This document shows positions 8,934-18,042 of a stretch of DNA of 64,000 nucleotides, one piece after another. Within the stretch, counting starts at the first letter, position 1; each line of letters opens with the position of its first letter. The position numbers were made by a program, and so were the translations under genes. Source of the stretch: Pseudoxanthomonas sp. (GTDB lineage Bacteria > Pseudomonadota > Gammaproteobacteria > Xanthomonadales > Xanthomonadaceae); assembly GCF_027498035.1 (NCBI RefSeq), contig NZ_CP114978.1, positions 2,356,001 to 2,420,000 of the forward strand, read 5' to 3'. Under the pieces are notes generated by a model that saw nothing but the letters and a program-made list of their open reading frames with translations, had not been told where the DNA came from and made no database searches.

Positions 8934-9088
8934 CGGCGTAGGAAGGTCTGTGGAGAAAGCGGGCGAGGGATCGATTCTAACGCTGCGTCCCTGACCGGAC
9001 CGGCAGCAGGCCGGCATTGGTCCCATCTGGCGGGAGCGCGCCGGCCGCGGCATCAGACCATGCCGGGCGCGCATGGCCGGTTGTGAAA

Positions 9089-9114
9089 GAGGCCGGGCCG
9101 TGCGGCCCGGCCTC
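9089..9114 (-). terminator. Terminator of dctA
   Basis: A 12-bp GC-rich stem (GAGGCCGGGCCG / CGGCCCGGCCTC) with a 2-base apex lies 26 bases after the dctA stop and is followed on the minus strand by TTTCACAA. Confidence 0.7.
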
Positions 9115-9139
9115 CTGTTGTGCCGTGGTGAACCGCGGA

Positions 9140-10462
9140 TTAGGCCGGGGTCGGCAGGCGGTCGGGCTCGCTTTCCAGCTTGCCGTCCAGCGCGGCATTG
9201 AGCTTGTCGCGGTCCAGCGCGTTCTCCCAACGAGACACCACGATGGTGGCCACCGCGTTGCCGGTGAAGTTGGTCAGCGAGCGGCACTCGGACATGAAGC
9301 GGTCCACGCCCAGGATCAGGGCCATGCCCGCCACCGGCACTTCCGGCACCACCGACAGCGTGGCCGCCAGGGTGATGAAGCCGGCACCGGTCACGCCCGC
9401 AGCGCCCTTGGAGCTGAGCATCGCCACCAGCAGCAGGGTGATCTGGTGGCCCAGGGTCAGTTCGGTGTTGGTGGCCTGGGCGATGAACAGCGCCGCCAGG
9501 GTCATGTAGATGTTGGTGCCGTCCAGGTTGAACGAATAACCGGTCGGCACGACCAGGCCCACCACCGACTTCTTGCAGCCGGCCTGTTCCATCTTCTCCA
9601 TCAGCGAGGGCAGTGCCGACTCCGACGAGGAAGTGCCCAGCACCAGCAGCAATTCGGCCTTGAGGTAGCGGATCAGCTTGAGGATGGAGAAGCCGCACAG
9701 GCGCGCGACGATGCCCAGGATCACCAGCACGAACAGCAGCGAGGTGATGTAAAAGCTGCCCACCAGCCAGGCCAGGTTGGTCAGCACGTCCAGGCCGTAC
9801 TTGCCGATGGTGAAGGCGATGGCGCCAAACGCACCGATCGGGGCGGCCTTCATCAGGATGTGGACCAGGCGGAACACCGGGGTGGTCAGCGCATTGAGGA
9901 AGTCCAGGACCGGGCGGCCGCGTTCGCCCACCAGCGCCAGCGCGATGCCGAACAGCACCGCCACGAACAGCACCTGCAGGATGTTGTCACCCACGAACGG
10001 GCTGATCAGCGTCTTGGGGATGATGTCCATCAGGAAGCCGGTGACGGTCATGTCGTGCGTGGCCGACACGTACTGGTCGATCTTGCTGTGGTCCAGGTCG
10101 GCCACGTTGACGTTCATGCCGGCGCCGGGCTGGATCACGTGCGCCACCACCATGCCCACGACCAGCGCCAGGGTGGAGAAGAACAGGAAGTAGATCATCG
10201 CCTTGCCGAACACCCGGCCGACGCTCTTGAGCTGGGTCATGCCGGCGATGCCGGTGACGATGGTCAGGAAGATCACCGGGCCGATGATCATCTTCACCAG
10301 CTTGACGAAGGCATCGCCCAGCGGCTTGAGTGCTTCACCCAGCTTGGGGTCGAAATAGCCGACCAGCACGCCGATGACGATGGCCACCACCACCTGGAAA
10401 TACAGGTGCCGGTAGAACGGAAGCGGTTTGGCGGGCGACAGACCCGAGCTCGGAACGTGCAT
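9140..10462 (-). CDS. dctA: C4-dicarboxylate:cation symporter DctA
   Basis: A 440-residue inner-membrane carrier of the DAACS (SLC1) family that imports succinate, fumarate and malate with protons or sodium. Family signatures are present: the serine-rich LVLGTSSSESALPSL re-entrant loop near residue 275, PTGYSFNLDGT in the substrate-binding region and SSKGAAGVTGAGF in the second hairpin. Eight membrane helices are expected from the hydrophobic pattern. The start is the ATG at 10462 (MHVPSSGL); length matches E. coli DctA (428). It is divergent from a sensor kinase with a DctB-like input domain, a probable regulator, and precedes maeB on the same strand but behind its own terminator. Confidence 0.95.
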   Translation of the reverse strand: MHVPSSGLSPAKPLPFYRHLYFQVVVAIVIGVLVGYFDPKLGEALKPLGDAFVKLVKMIIGPVIFLTIVTGIAGMTQLKSVGRVFGKAMIYFLFFSTLALVVGMVVAHVIQPGAGMNVNVADLDHSKIDQYVSATHDMTVTGFLMDIIPKTLISPFVGDNILQVLFVAVLFGIALALVGERGRPVLDFLNALTTPVFRLVHILMKAAPIGAFGAIAFTIGKYGLDVLTNLAWLVGSFYITSLLFVLVILGIVARLCGFSILKLIRYLKAELLLVLGTSSSESALPSLMEKMEQAGCKKSVVGLVVPTGYSFNLDGTNIYMTLAALFIAQATNTELTLGHQITLLLVAMLSSKGAAGVTGAGFITLAATLSVVPEVPVAGMALILGVDRFMSECRSLTNFTGNAVATIVVSRWENALDRDKLNAALDGKLESEPDRLPTPA

Positions 10463-10566
10463 CTTCGGTGGACTCCCTGTTGATCTGGACGCGGGCGCGG
10501 GCCAGGCAGCCTTCCCCACGGAACGTGGCGCAACGTAGCCGCTGGACCGGCCAACGCCGATAGCAC

Positions 10567-10578
10567 ATTGGTACTAAT
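10567..10578. promoter_or_regulatory. Near-palindrome in the dctA/kinase divergent region
   Basis: ATTGGTACTAAT is a 12-base near-palindrome centred on GTAC (one mismatched pair) about 105 bases upstream of dctA. It is a candidate site for the LuxR-type regulator encoded nearby. No sigma-54 -24/-12 motif was found upstream of dctA. Confidence 0.25.
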
Positions 10579-10750
10579 CACCCACCAGCGCGCGCGGCCA
10601 GGTGAAGCCGGCCAGGCCGGCAGCCTTGCCAGGGCTGGGTTTGGGGGATCTCCCGCAGCATCAGGCGGCGCGTCCGGCACGGGCGCGGCCCCCGATCAAC
10701 GGTATGCGACCATGCCGCGCTCCGCCATCGCCTGAGACCCGGTTTCGCGC

Positions 10751-13389
10751 ATGTCCCCACGCCTGATCCGCATCGCCGGCTGGTCGCTGCTGGCGGCCCT
10801 GATTGCCGTCACCGCGGTCACCGGCGCCGTGCTGGCGCGCAATGCGACCCTGGCCAACGAGCAACGGGCGCTGGAAGACCAGCTACACCTGCGCGCCCAG
10901 TCGCTGCAGCGGCTGGTGGAGCGCTACCGCGTGCTGCCCACCGTGCTGGCGCTGGACCCGGAACTGCGCGCGGCGCTGCAGCCCGATGCCGGCCCGATCG
11001 ACGTGGACGCGCTCAACCACAAGCTGGTGGTGGCCAATGGCGCCACCCATGTGTCCACCCTGACCCTGATCGACCACAACGGCAGGGCGATCGCCGCCAG
11101 CAACTGGAACGAGCCGACCAGCAACGTCGGCCAGGACTACGCGTTCCGGCCGTACTTCCGCAACGCCATGCGCAACGGCACAGCCACCTTCTACGCCATC
11201 GGCGTGACGACCAACGTGGCCGGTTACTTCATTTCCGAAGCGATCCGCGACGCGCACGGCCACAGGCTGGGCGTGGTGGTGGTCAAGATCACCCTGGACG
11301 CGCTGCAGGCCGAATGGCGCGACAGCCGCGACCTGCTGCTGCTCAGCGACGCGCACGACATCGTGTTCCTGGCCAGCGCGCCGCACTGGCGCTACAGCGA
11401 ACTGCGGCCGCTCAATGCCCGCGACGAGGAAGACCTGCGCGCCACCCGCCAGTACGCCGGCCAGGCGCTGCATCTGGCCCGGCTGCAGACCGTGGACACC
11501 ACCGCCAACGGCGACCGTCGCGTGCGCCTGCACGAGCCGCAGGCACAGGGCCTGTGGCTGTGGAAATCCCTGCCGCTGACCGAGCCGCACTGGACCCTGC
11601 ACGCGCTGCGCCGGGACCGCAGCGGCGCGGTCGGCTGGAGCGCCGCCGCGGTGGTGGTGGCGTGCTGGCTGCCGGTGATCCTGCTGGGCCTGTTCGTGCG
11701 CCAGCGGCTGCGCCTGGCCGAACACCGCCGCCGCAGCCGCGAGGAACTCGAACGCATGGTCGCCCACCATGCCGAGGCGCTGCGTTCGGCCCAGGACGGC
11801 CTGGTCGATGCGGCCCGCGCCGCGGCATCGGGCCAGGGCTCCAGCCTGGAGCACCTGCCGCAGGGCGTGAGCGTGGTCGATGCGCAGCTGCGGCTGGTGG
11901 CGTGGAATACGCGCTACCAGGAGATGTTCCAGTTCCCCAACGAACTGATGCAGGTCGGCCGGCCGATCGAGGATTTCTTCCGCCACAACGCGCGCAAGGG
12001 CTGGCTGGGCCCGGGCCAGGTGGAGGAAGCCATCCAGCGTCGCCTGGACCACCTGCGCAGTGGCGGCGCGCACATGCACGAGCGCGAACTGCCCAACGGC
12101 AAGCTGTGCTGGAGATCCGCGGCAACCCGATGCCCGATGGCGGCTTCGTCACCAGCTTCGCCGACATCACCACCTACGTGGCCGCCGCGCGCGACCTGCG
12201 CACCCTGGCCAGCACCCTGGAACGACGCGTGGAGGACAGTACCGCCGACCTGCGCGCGGCCACCGCGCGCGCGGAGAACGCCAACCGCTACAAGGCCCGC
12301 TTCGTCGCCTCGGCCGTGCACGACCTGCTGCAGCCGCTCAATGCCGCGCGCATGTTCCTGGGCGTGCTGCGCGGGCGGCTGGACGACGGCGAGACACGCG
12401 ACCTGATGCAGCGCGCCGAAACCGCGCTGTCGGCACAGGACGACCTGCTGGCCAGCATGCTGGAGGTCTCGCGACTGGAAGCCGGCGTGCTGCAAGCCAA
12501 ATTCGAAGACATCGCCCTGGGCCCGCTGCTGGCCGAACTGGCCGCGCAGTTCGGGATCCTGGCCCAGGCGCAGGGCCTGACCCTGCGTGCGGTGCCGACC
12601 CGCGCAAGGGTCCGCACCGACGCCGGCCTGCTGCGCCGGGTGCTGCAGAACCTGCTGTCCAATGCACTGCACAACACCCCGCGCGGTCGCGTGCTGCTGG
12701 GCTGCCGGCGTGTGGCCGGTGGCATCCGCGTGGAGATCTGGGACACCGGCGTGGGCATTCCCGAAAACAAGCGCAACGCGATCTTCGAGGAGTTCGCACG
12801 CCTGGACAACGGCATCCGCCACGACCGCCGCAGCGCCGGGCTGGGCCTGTCCATCGTCGAACGCACCGCGCGCCTGCTGGAACATCCGCTGGGCCTGCGC
12901 TCGTGGCCGGGCCACGGCAGCGTGTTCTCGATCACCGTGCCGCTGGCCACCCAGGCCGCGACGCCGGTGGCCGCGCCGGTCGCGCCCATCCCGGCCGCGC
13001 CGCTGCCACTGCAGGGCACGCAGGTCTGGTGCGTGGACGACGATGCCGATACCCGTCAGGCCATGACCCTGCTGCTGGGCAGCTGGGGCTGCGGCGTGCA
13101 GGTGGCCCACGATGCCGACAGCCTGGCCACGCTGGCCCGGCAACCGGCACCGGACCTGGTGCTGCTGGACCTGCAACTGGGCCAGGACGACGGCCCTTCG
13201 CTGCTGGAACACCTGACCGCGCACTGGCCCGCACGGCCGCCGGTGGTGGTGATCTCGGGCCAGTCAGACCGCGCCACGCGCGACCAGGCGGCCGAGGCCG
13301 GTTACGGCTTCCTGGCCAAGCCCATTGCGCCCGCATCGCTGCGCGCGGTGGTCACCCAGCGGCTGATGGCGGCCGGCAGATTGAACTAG
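10751..13389 (+). pseudogene. Hybrid sensor histidine kinase with DctB-like sensor domain, interrupted by a frameshift
   Basis: Repaired length is about 879 residues. Residues 10-32 and about 295-317 are membrane helices flanking a periplasmic double-Cache sensor like that of DctB (RLVERYRVLPTVLALDPEL; GQDYAFRPYFRNAMRNG; GYFISEAIRD), which binds C4-dicarboxylates in its relatives. A PAS domain follows (residues 370-480; GVSVVDAQLRLVAWNTRYQEMF), then a dimerisation helix with the phospho-acceptor His in AVHDLLQPLNAAR, an ATPase domain (NLLSNALHNTPRG, DTGVGIPE, AGLGLSIV) and a C-terminal receiver (VLLDLQLGQ). The frame changes near 12106: CTGTGCTGG in place of the expected CTGGTGCTGG, a one-base loss that leaves PNGKL and VLEIRGNPMPDGG in different frames. 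Sequencing error is the likelier explanation. Its probable partner is the regulator at 13634-14293 and its likely target is divergent dctA. Confidence 0.85.
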
Positions 13390-13414
13390 CGCGTCGGCCG
13401 CATGCAGTCGCCCT

Positions 13415-13510
13415 TGTAGAGCCGAGCTTGCTCGGCTGCGCTTCGGCCGGATCATCGGCAAGGCCCCAGCGGAGTCCCCAAGATGGGATTGCCACAAGCT
13501 CCGCTCTACA
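13415..13510. repeat. SMAG/REP-like element, copy A
   Basis: The unit is bounded by inverted TGTAGAG/CTCTACA ends. The left arm GAGCCGAGC-TTG-CTCGGCT is a hairpin. It holds a roughly 20-base internal segment (TCCCCAAGATGGGATTGCCA) that splits the right hairpin. Confidence 0.7.
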
Positions 13511-13544
13511 TGTGGGAGATCGCTTCAGCGGTGATGGGCTGCCC

Positions 13545-13620
13545 TGTAGAGCCGAGCTTGCTCGGCTGCGTTTCAGCCAGATCATCGGCAAGGCCCCAGC
13601 GGAGCAAGCTCCGCTCTACA
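13545..13620. repeat. SMAG/REP-like element, copy B
   Basis: Nearly identical to copy A but without the internal TCCCCAAG...GCCA segment, so the right arm is an intact hairpin (AGCGGAGCAAGCTCCGCT). Copies A and B lie in direct tandem between convergent genes and may act as transcription-ending or mRNA-stabilising structures. Confidence 0.7.
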
Positions 13621-13633
13621 CGTACGAACCGCT

Positions 13634-14293
13634 TCAGGACAGCGCGTCGTCCGCGGCCGGCACGTCGTCCAGTTCCAGCGAACGCACCATCACCGCCGCC
13701 TGCGTGCGCGAACGGCAGTTGAGCTTGGACAGCACCGCGCCGACGTGGATCTTCACCGTGTTCTCGGCCAGGCCCAGCGCCGCGGCGATCTGCTTGTTGA
13801 GCAGGCCTTCGGCCAGCAGCATCAGCACCCGGAACTGCTGCGGCGTGAGCTGGGCGAAACGCGCGGCCAGCTGCGCATCCTCTTCCGAACGCGCCGCGGT
13901 CAACGGCGGAAACCAGGTGCCGCCGGCCAGCACGGTCTCCACCGCCTCGCCGATGGTCTCGACCTGCGAGGATTTGGGAATGAACCCGGCTGCGCCGAAC
14001 TGCTGCGCACGCCGGATCACGCGCGGATCGTCATTGGACGAAATCACCACCACCGGCAGGTCGGCGCGTTCGCCGCGCAACAGCGCCAGCGCCGACAGGC
14101 CGCGCGCACCAGGCATGGCCAGGTCCAGCAATACCAGCGAGACATCCGGATGGGCTTCCAACGCGGCGCCCAGCGTGGAGACGCTGGAGGCCTCGGCCGT
14201 CACCACGCCCGGGAAGCGCGTGGTCAGGGCGTGCAGCACCGCGGCGCGGAACAGTGGATGGTCGTCGGCGACAAGCAGGGTGGGCGGTGTCAT
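13634..14293 (-). CDS. LuxR/NarL-type two-component response regulator
   Basis: A 219-residue regulator. The receiver domain occupies residues 5-120 with acidic pocket ADDH, phospho-acceptor Asp57 (LVLLDLAMPG), Ser near 86 and Lys106 (IPKSS). Residues 148-210 are a LuxR-type helix-turn-helix (LTPQQFRVLMLLAEGLLNKQI, then LAENTVKIHV). The ATG at 14293 was preferred to a GTG two codons upstream. It is convergent with the hybrid kinase at 10751-13389, whose PAS and DLLQPLNAAR kinase type usually pairs with LuxR regulators, so the two probably form one pathway. Target genes are inferred to include dctA. Confidence 0.9.
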   Translation of the reverse strand: MTPPTLLVADDHPLFRAAVLHALTTRFPGVVTAEASSVSTLGAALEAHPDVSLVLLDLAMPGARGLSALALLRGERADLPVVVISSNDDPRVIRRAQQFGAAGFIPKSSQVETIGEAVETVLAGGTWFPPLTAARSEEDAQLAARFAQLTPQQFRVLMLLAEGLLNKQIAAALGLAENTVKIHVGAVLSKLNCRSRTQAAVMVRSLELDDVPAADDALS

Positions 14294-14656
14294 CGGCACA
14301 GTCTAGGTCAGCCAGGCCGGATGGCGCCGAAGGGCGGGCATGCGCGAGCCGGCGGCCGGCCCGGTTTCGCGCAAATGTGGCGTCAGGTCACACCCTGGCA
14401 TTTCGTCAAGACCGCGTTAACGCAGCGGCCGTCGGGGAATCGACGATCGGTGATTTTTTCACCACTCTCATCGCATGCCAGGCGCGTCGCATCGACCGAT
14501 GCGCTGGAAAACGTTTTGTAAAGAACGCATGAAGCCAGCTCGTCAGAAACAACCCGCAAGCCACGCTCGCGTCATGCAGTGTTCACGGAAAAGTTGTAGG
14601 CCAAAAAGATGTGAGGCTAATCTCGGCCCCTCCCCCAACCATGGAAGTCGGGCTGC
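14294..14656. other. Intergenic region upstream of the OpgB-like gene
   Basis: 363 bases between divergent genes, less GC-rich than the surroundings, with no supported gene. Short open frames here lack coding character. The only motif found is the promoter candidate at 14594-14623. Confidence 0.5.
14594..14623 (+). promoter_or_regulatory. Sigma-70 promoter candidate for the OpgB-like gene
   Basis: TTGTAG (14594-14599) and TAATCT (14618-14623) are separated by 18 bases, 34 bases before the start codon. Confidence 0.4.
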
Positions 14657-16768
14657 ATGCACCAGTTCATGCTGACGGCCGCGTTGTTGGGGATGGTGGG
14701 CTTGCTGTTGGCATCGGGCCGTTGGGCCGGGTTGAAGGCGGGTGTGCTGTCCTTGATTGCAGTGGCGTTGAGTAGCTGGTGGTTCATCAACCAGCTCAGT
14801 GGCGATGGCTTGAATGCAGCCACGCTCTATCACCTGAAAGCCGGCATGGAAGGTGCCGGGGTTTCCGACTTTTCCGGTGACATCGCGATCTATGTCGCCT
14901 TGTTGCTGGTGTCGCTGACGCCGCTGCTGCTGGGCCGCATCCAGCGTTTCCGCAAGGCAGCGCACGGCCGCGCGGTCTTCGCCGGATTCATGGCCGCGGC
15001 CGTGGTGGCGGTGATGGTCAGTCCGCTGTACCACGATGGCCTGCGCCTGTATCGACAGACCCGCCCCGCCGACGGCAACGCGGTGGCGTCCGAGTACCGG
15101 GTGCCGCGCGATGAACTGCCGCGCCGCAAGAACATCGTGTGGATCTACGGCGAAAGCCTGGAGCGCACCTACTTCGACCAGAAGACCTTCCCCGGCCTGA
15201 TGCCGCACCTGACCAAGCTGGCTTCGCAGGCGCTGGATTTCCGTGGCATCACCTCTGCCGATGGCGGTGGCTGGACCATCGCCGGCATGGTGTCCTCGCA
15301 GTGCGGCGTGCCGCTGACCGCATCGCCGAGCGACGAGAACAGCTTCGGCCGCATGGCCAGCTTCCTGCCCGAAGCGCAGTGCCTGGGCGATTACCTGCGT
15401 TCGCAGGGCTATCGCAACGATTTCATCGGCGGTGCCGATGGCGCCTTCGCCGGCAAGGCCAGTTTCCTGGCCAGCCATGGCTACGATGACATCCGCGACC
15501 TGGCCTGGTTCAAGGGCCAGAAGATCACGCCGGAGCACTTCTCCGCCTGGGGCGTGCACGACGATGTGATGCTCGATGAGGTGTGGGACCAGTTCCAGGC
15601 GCTGGCGCGCGATGGCCAGCCCTTCATGCTCACTGCACTGACCATGGATACGCATCATCCGGCCGGTCATCTGCCGGTGTCGTGCAAGGGCACGCGCTAC
15701 CGCGGCGGCGACTTCAAGGAAGATGTCGGGCTGCTCGATGCACTGCAGTGTTCGGACCGGTTGATCTCCGAGCTGGTCGAAAAGATCCGCAGCAGCCGGT
15801 GGGGCGACGACACCTTGATCGTGGTGTCTTCCGACCACCTGGCCATGCCCAACGACCTGACCGACACACTCAAGCAGATGCCGCGCGAGAACCTGCTGCT
15901 GATGCTGGGCAAGGACATCGCGCCGCGACAGGTGCAGGCCAAGGCAGGCAGCACGCTGGATTCCGGCGCCACGCTGCTGTCGCTGTTGAACCCCAACCTG
16001 CAGGCGATCGGCTTCGGTCGATCACTGCTCGACTCCCAGCACGCACACAGCGCCAGCGCGGCCTATGCACGCAAGGACGGCACCGATTACCCGCGTTACC
16101 TGGCCTACGCGCGCGGCCTGTGGACCGGCCACGAAACGCGCACGCTGAAAGTGCATGACGACCGCATCGTGGTCGGCGTGCAGGAAGTGCGCCCGCCGGT
16201 GCTGCTGGACTACGACGCGCAGTGGAACCTGAAGAACATCACCCTGGAAGACACCCCGCGCCAGTTCCGCAAGGCCAGCCCGGAGAACACGCTGGCCTAC
16301 GTGGACCGCTGCACCGCCTTCGACAACGACTCGCCCGATAGCGGTTGGTGCGTGCTGTTGCTCAACAACGCACGCGACGCGCGCCTGTATCGCAGCAGCG
16401 AGTTGGCCCACGGCGTACGCGTGGATGCGCCATTGCAGCGCATGGCCGGCGTACGCCTGGAACCCCGCCAGCCGGTGACGGTGGGATCGGCCCTGCGCCA
16501 GACCTCGCCCGGCCACTACCAGGTCACGCTCAACACCAGCCACCGCCCCAACCACGCGTTCTGGATCGAAGCGATGGATGGCGAGGGCAAGGTGCTGGCC
16601 CAGCACTGGGCCCTGCCCGACCCGTCCGGCCACATCGAGATGCAGCTGGATCTGGACAAGGAAGTGGACGACATGCAGATCCGCGCCTGGCTGGGTTCGC
16701 CGGACGACATCTCGGTGGATAACGACGTGGCGCTGGTCAAGGCGCGACGTCCAACCGGGCGGTCGTAG
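14657..16768 (+). CDS. opgB: Phosphoglycerol transferase I-like sulfatase-fold membrane protein (OpgB/MdoB family)
   Basis: A 703-residue protein with about four N-terminal membrane helices (residues 3-22, 28-45, 75-95, 108-125) and a large periplasmic alkaline-phosphatase/sulfatase-fold domain (residues 160-460). Its features are NIVWIYGESLERTYFD (metal-binding Glu), GGGWTIAGMVSSQCG (the Thr nucleophile region), MDTHHPAG and VVSSDHLAMPN (metal ligands). Relatives move phosphoglycerol groups from phosphatidylglycerol to osmoregulated periplasmic glucans. About 240 further C-terminal residues have no motif I recognise. It stands alone, followed by a SMAG-type repeat. An LTA-synthase-like role is the alternative. 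Confidence 0.8.
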   Translation: MHQFMLTAALLGMVGLLLASGRWAGLKAGVLSLIAVALSSWWFINQLSGDGLNAATLYHLKAGMEGAGVSDFSGDIAIYVALLLVSLTPLLLGRIQRFRKAAHGRAVFAGFMAAAVVAVMVSPLYHDGLRLYRQTRPADGNAVASEYRVPRDELPRRKNIVWIYGESLERTYFDQKTFPGLMPHLTKLASQALDFRGITSADGGGWTIAGMVSSQCGVPLTASPSDENSFGRMASFLPEAQCLGDYLRSQGYRNDFIGGADGAFAGKASFLASHGYDDIRDLAWFKGQKITPEHFSAWGVHDDVMLDEVWDQFQALARDGQPFMLTALTMDTHHPAGHLPVSCKGTRYRGGDFKEDVGLLDALQCSDRLISELVEKIRSSRWGDDTLIVVSSDHLAMPNDLTDTLKQMPRENLLLMLGKDIAPRQVQAKAGSTLDSGATLLSLLNPNLQAIGFGRSLLDSQHAHSASAAYARKDGTDYPRYLAYARGLWTGHETRTLKVHDDRIVVGVQEVRPPVLLDYDAQWNLKNITLEDTPRQFRKASPENTLAYVDRCTAFDNDSPDSGWCVLLLNNARDARLYRSSELAHGVRVDAPLQRMAGVRLEPRQPVTVGSALRQTSPGHYQVTLNTSHRPNHAFWIEAMDGEGKVLAQHWALPDPSGHIEMQLDLDKEVDDMQIRAWLGSPDDISVDNDVALVKARRPTGRS

Positions 16769-16811
16769 CCAGGCCATCAGCGCGATGGTTGGCGACACCA
16801 TCGCTGCGGTT

Positions 16812-16956
16812 TGTAGAGCGCAGCTTGTGGCAATCCCCTCTTGGGGACTCCGCTGGGATGCTCGCAGGACAGACGAAACGCGTGCTGATTTTGCTTTGCA
16901 TGACCGGCAATTTCTTCTACGGCGTCGACAAGCAGCGGAGCAAGCTCCGCTCTACA
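16812..16956. repeat. SMAG/REP-like element, copy C (composite)
   Basis: Inverted TGTAGAG/CTCTACA ends enclose the TCCCC...GGGGA core in inverted orientation (16834-16850) and a complete right hairpin AGCGGAGCAAGCTCCGCT. The middle is about 70 bases of less repetitive sequence. It looks like a rearranged relative of copies A and B. Confidence 0.55.
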
Positions 16957-16982
16957 GAAAGCCGCGTTTCACCGCTCGCCGC

Positions 16983-18041
16983 CTAGGGTGCATTGGGCTG
17001 CACGGTCGCACGCCAGGTTTCCAGGAACTGGCGGCGCTTGAGCGTATCCAGGTAGACCAGCAGGCCCGGCCCCAGCGTGATCGGCCGCACCGTGCGCTGC
17101 GGCGCGTCGGTCTGGGCCTGCTGCAGCACCGGGCTCAGGCGTGCCTCGGTCGCCAGCACGCGCTGGCCGCGTGGCGACAACAGGTAGTCCAGGAAGTTGC
17201 CCGCTTCCACCGGATGGACCGCGGCGCGCGGGATCACAGCCGTGCGCAGCAGCACCAGCGTGTAGTCCTCTGGCTGGACGATGGCCAGCGGCGCCCCGGC
17301 GTCGATGCGCGCCTGCGCGTACGAACCCAGTACGTTGTAGGCCAGCAACAGGTTGCCGCTGGCGACGCGGTCCAGCAGCACGCCGGTGCGCTCTTCGAGC
17401 TGCACGTTGCTGCTGCCCAGCGCGGCCAGCAACGCGGTGGACACGCTGCCCAGCTCGCTGTCCTGGGTGGCCATCAGGTAGCCCACGCCACTGCGGGCGA
17501 CATCGTAGGTGCCGACCTTGCCGCGCAGCGGTGCGCCGGGTGCACGCAGCAGTTCCAGCAACTGGCGGCGGGTGTGCGGCACGCGCCCGGCCGGCAGCAG
17601 CCTGGTGTTGTAGACGATGGCAGCCGGCTCGTAGCTGATCGCGAAGGCTTCATGCCGCCACTGCGCCCAGGACGGCAACGCTTCGGTCTGCGGCGAACGA
17701 TGCGCCAGCGCGTTGCCGTCGTTCACCAGCTTGACCTGCAGGTCCATGCTGGCGCTGATCAGCAGGTCGGCGCGCTCGGTGTGGGCGGGCGGATGCAAAT
17801 AGCGCTCGTACATGTCCCAGGCGATCACGTCTTCGTAGATCACCTCGGTCCCGGGATGCAGGCGCTGGTAATCGCCGATCACCGCGGCGAATACCTCGCT
17901 GTCGGTCGAACCCTGGATGCGCAGGTGCGCGGTGGCCTTGCCCGACGGCGCGGGGAAGCGTTGCACGTCACCGGGATTGGCGGAGGCCGCCACGCACAGT
18001 GACAGCAGTAGGCCGGCGATCAGGCAGGGCGATAGCCGCAT
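16983..18041 (-). CDS. Periplasmic iron/phosphate-type ABC solute-binding protein linked to TctDE
   Basis: A 352-residue exported protein with a signal peptide (residues 1-21, ending AASANP). It has the type II periplasmic binding fold of the AfuA/FbpA (SBP_bac) group: LRIQGSTDSEVFAAVIGDYQ, EVIYEDVIAWDMYERY, ADLLISASMDLQ, YEPAAIVYNTRLL, GKVGTYDVARSGVGYL and AVHPVEAGNFLDYLLSPRGQ. No ABC permease or ATPase gene follows, so it more likely hands ligand information to the sensor kinase than feeds a pump. The ATG at 18041 follows the kinase stop by one base; a GTG at 18050 overlapping that stop is possible. Ligand unknown; a tricarboxylate is inferred from context. Confidence 0.8.
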   Translation of the reverse strand: MRLSPCLIAGLLLSLCVAASANPGDVQRFPAPSGKATAHLRIQGSTDSEVFAAVIGDYQRLHPGTEVIYEDVIAWDMYERYLHPPAHTERADLLISASMDLQVKLVNDGNALAHRSPQTEALPSWAQWRHEAFAISYEPAAIVYNTRLLPAGRVPHTRRQLLELLRAPGAPLRGKVGTYDVARSGVGYLMATQDSELGSVSTALLAALGSSNVQLEERTGVLLDRVASGNLLLAYNVLGSYAQARIDAGAPLAIVQPEDYTLVLLRTAVIPRAAVHPVEAGNFLDYLLSPRGQRVLATEARLSPVLQQAQTDAPQRTVRPITLGPGLLVYLDTLKRRQFLETWRATVQPNAP

Positions 18042-18042
18042 C

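Noticed and set aside
6576..9086. An 836-codon frame antisense to maeB
   Set aside because: Its composition (His, Gln, Arg, Leu repeats) is that of a reverse-strand shadow, and maeB is firmly identified.
10463..10750. Sigma-54 promoter upstream of dctA
   Set aside because: Expected from other bacteria, but no TGGCAC-N5-TTGC match with GG-N10-GC spacing was found on the minus strand.
13415..13620. Possible CRISPR array, because of repeated hairpin units
   Set aside because: Only two tandem units of unequal length with palindromic ends and no regular spacers; they fit REP/SMAG elements.
16983..18041. TctC-type tricarboxylate-binding protein
   Set aside because: The motifs fit the AfuA/FbpA-type binding proteins better than the TctC (Bug) family, so the name tctC was not used.
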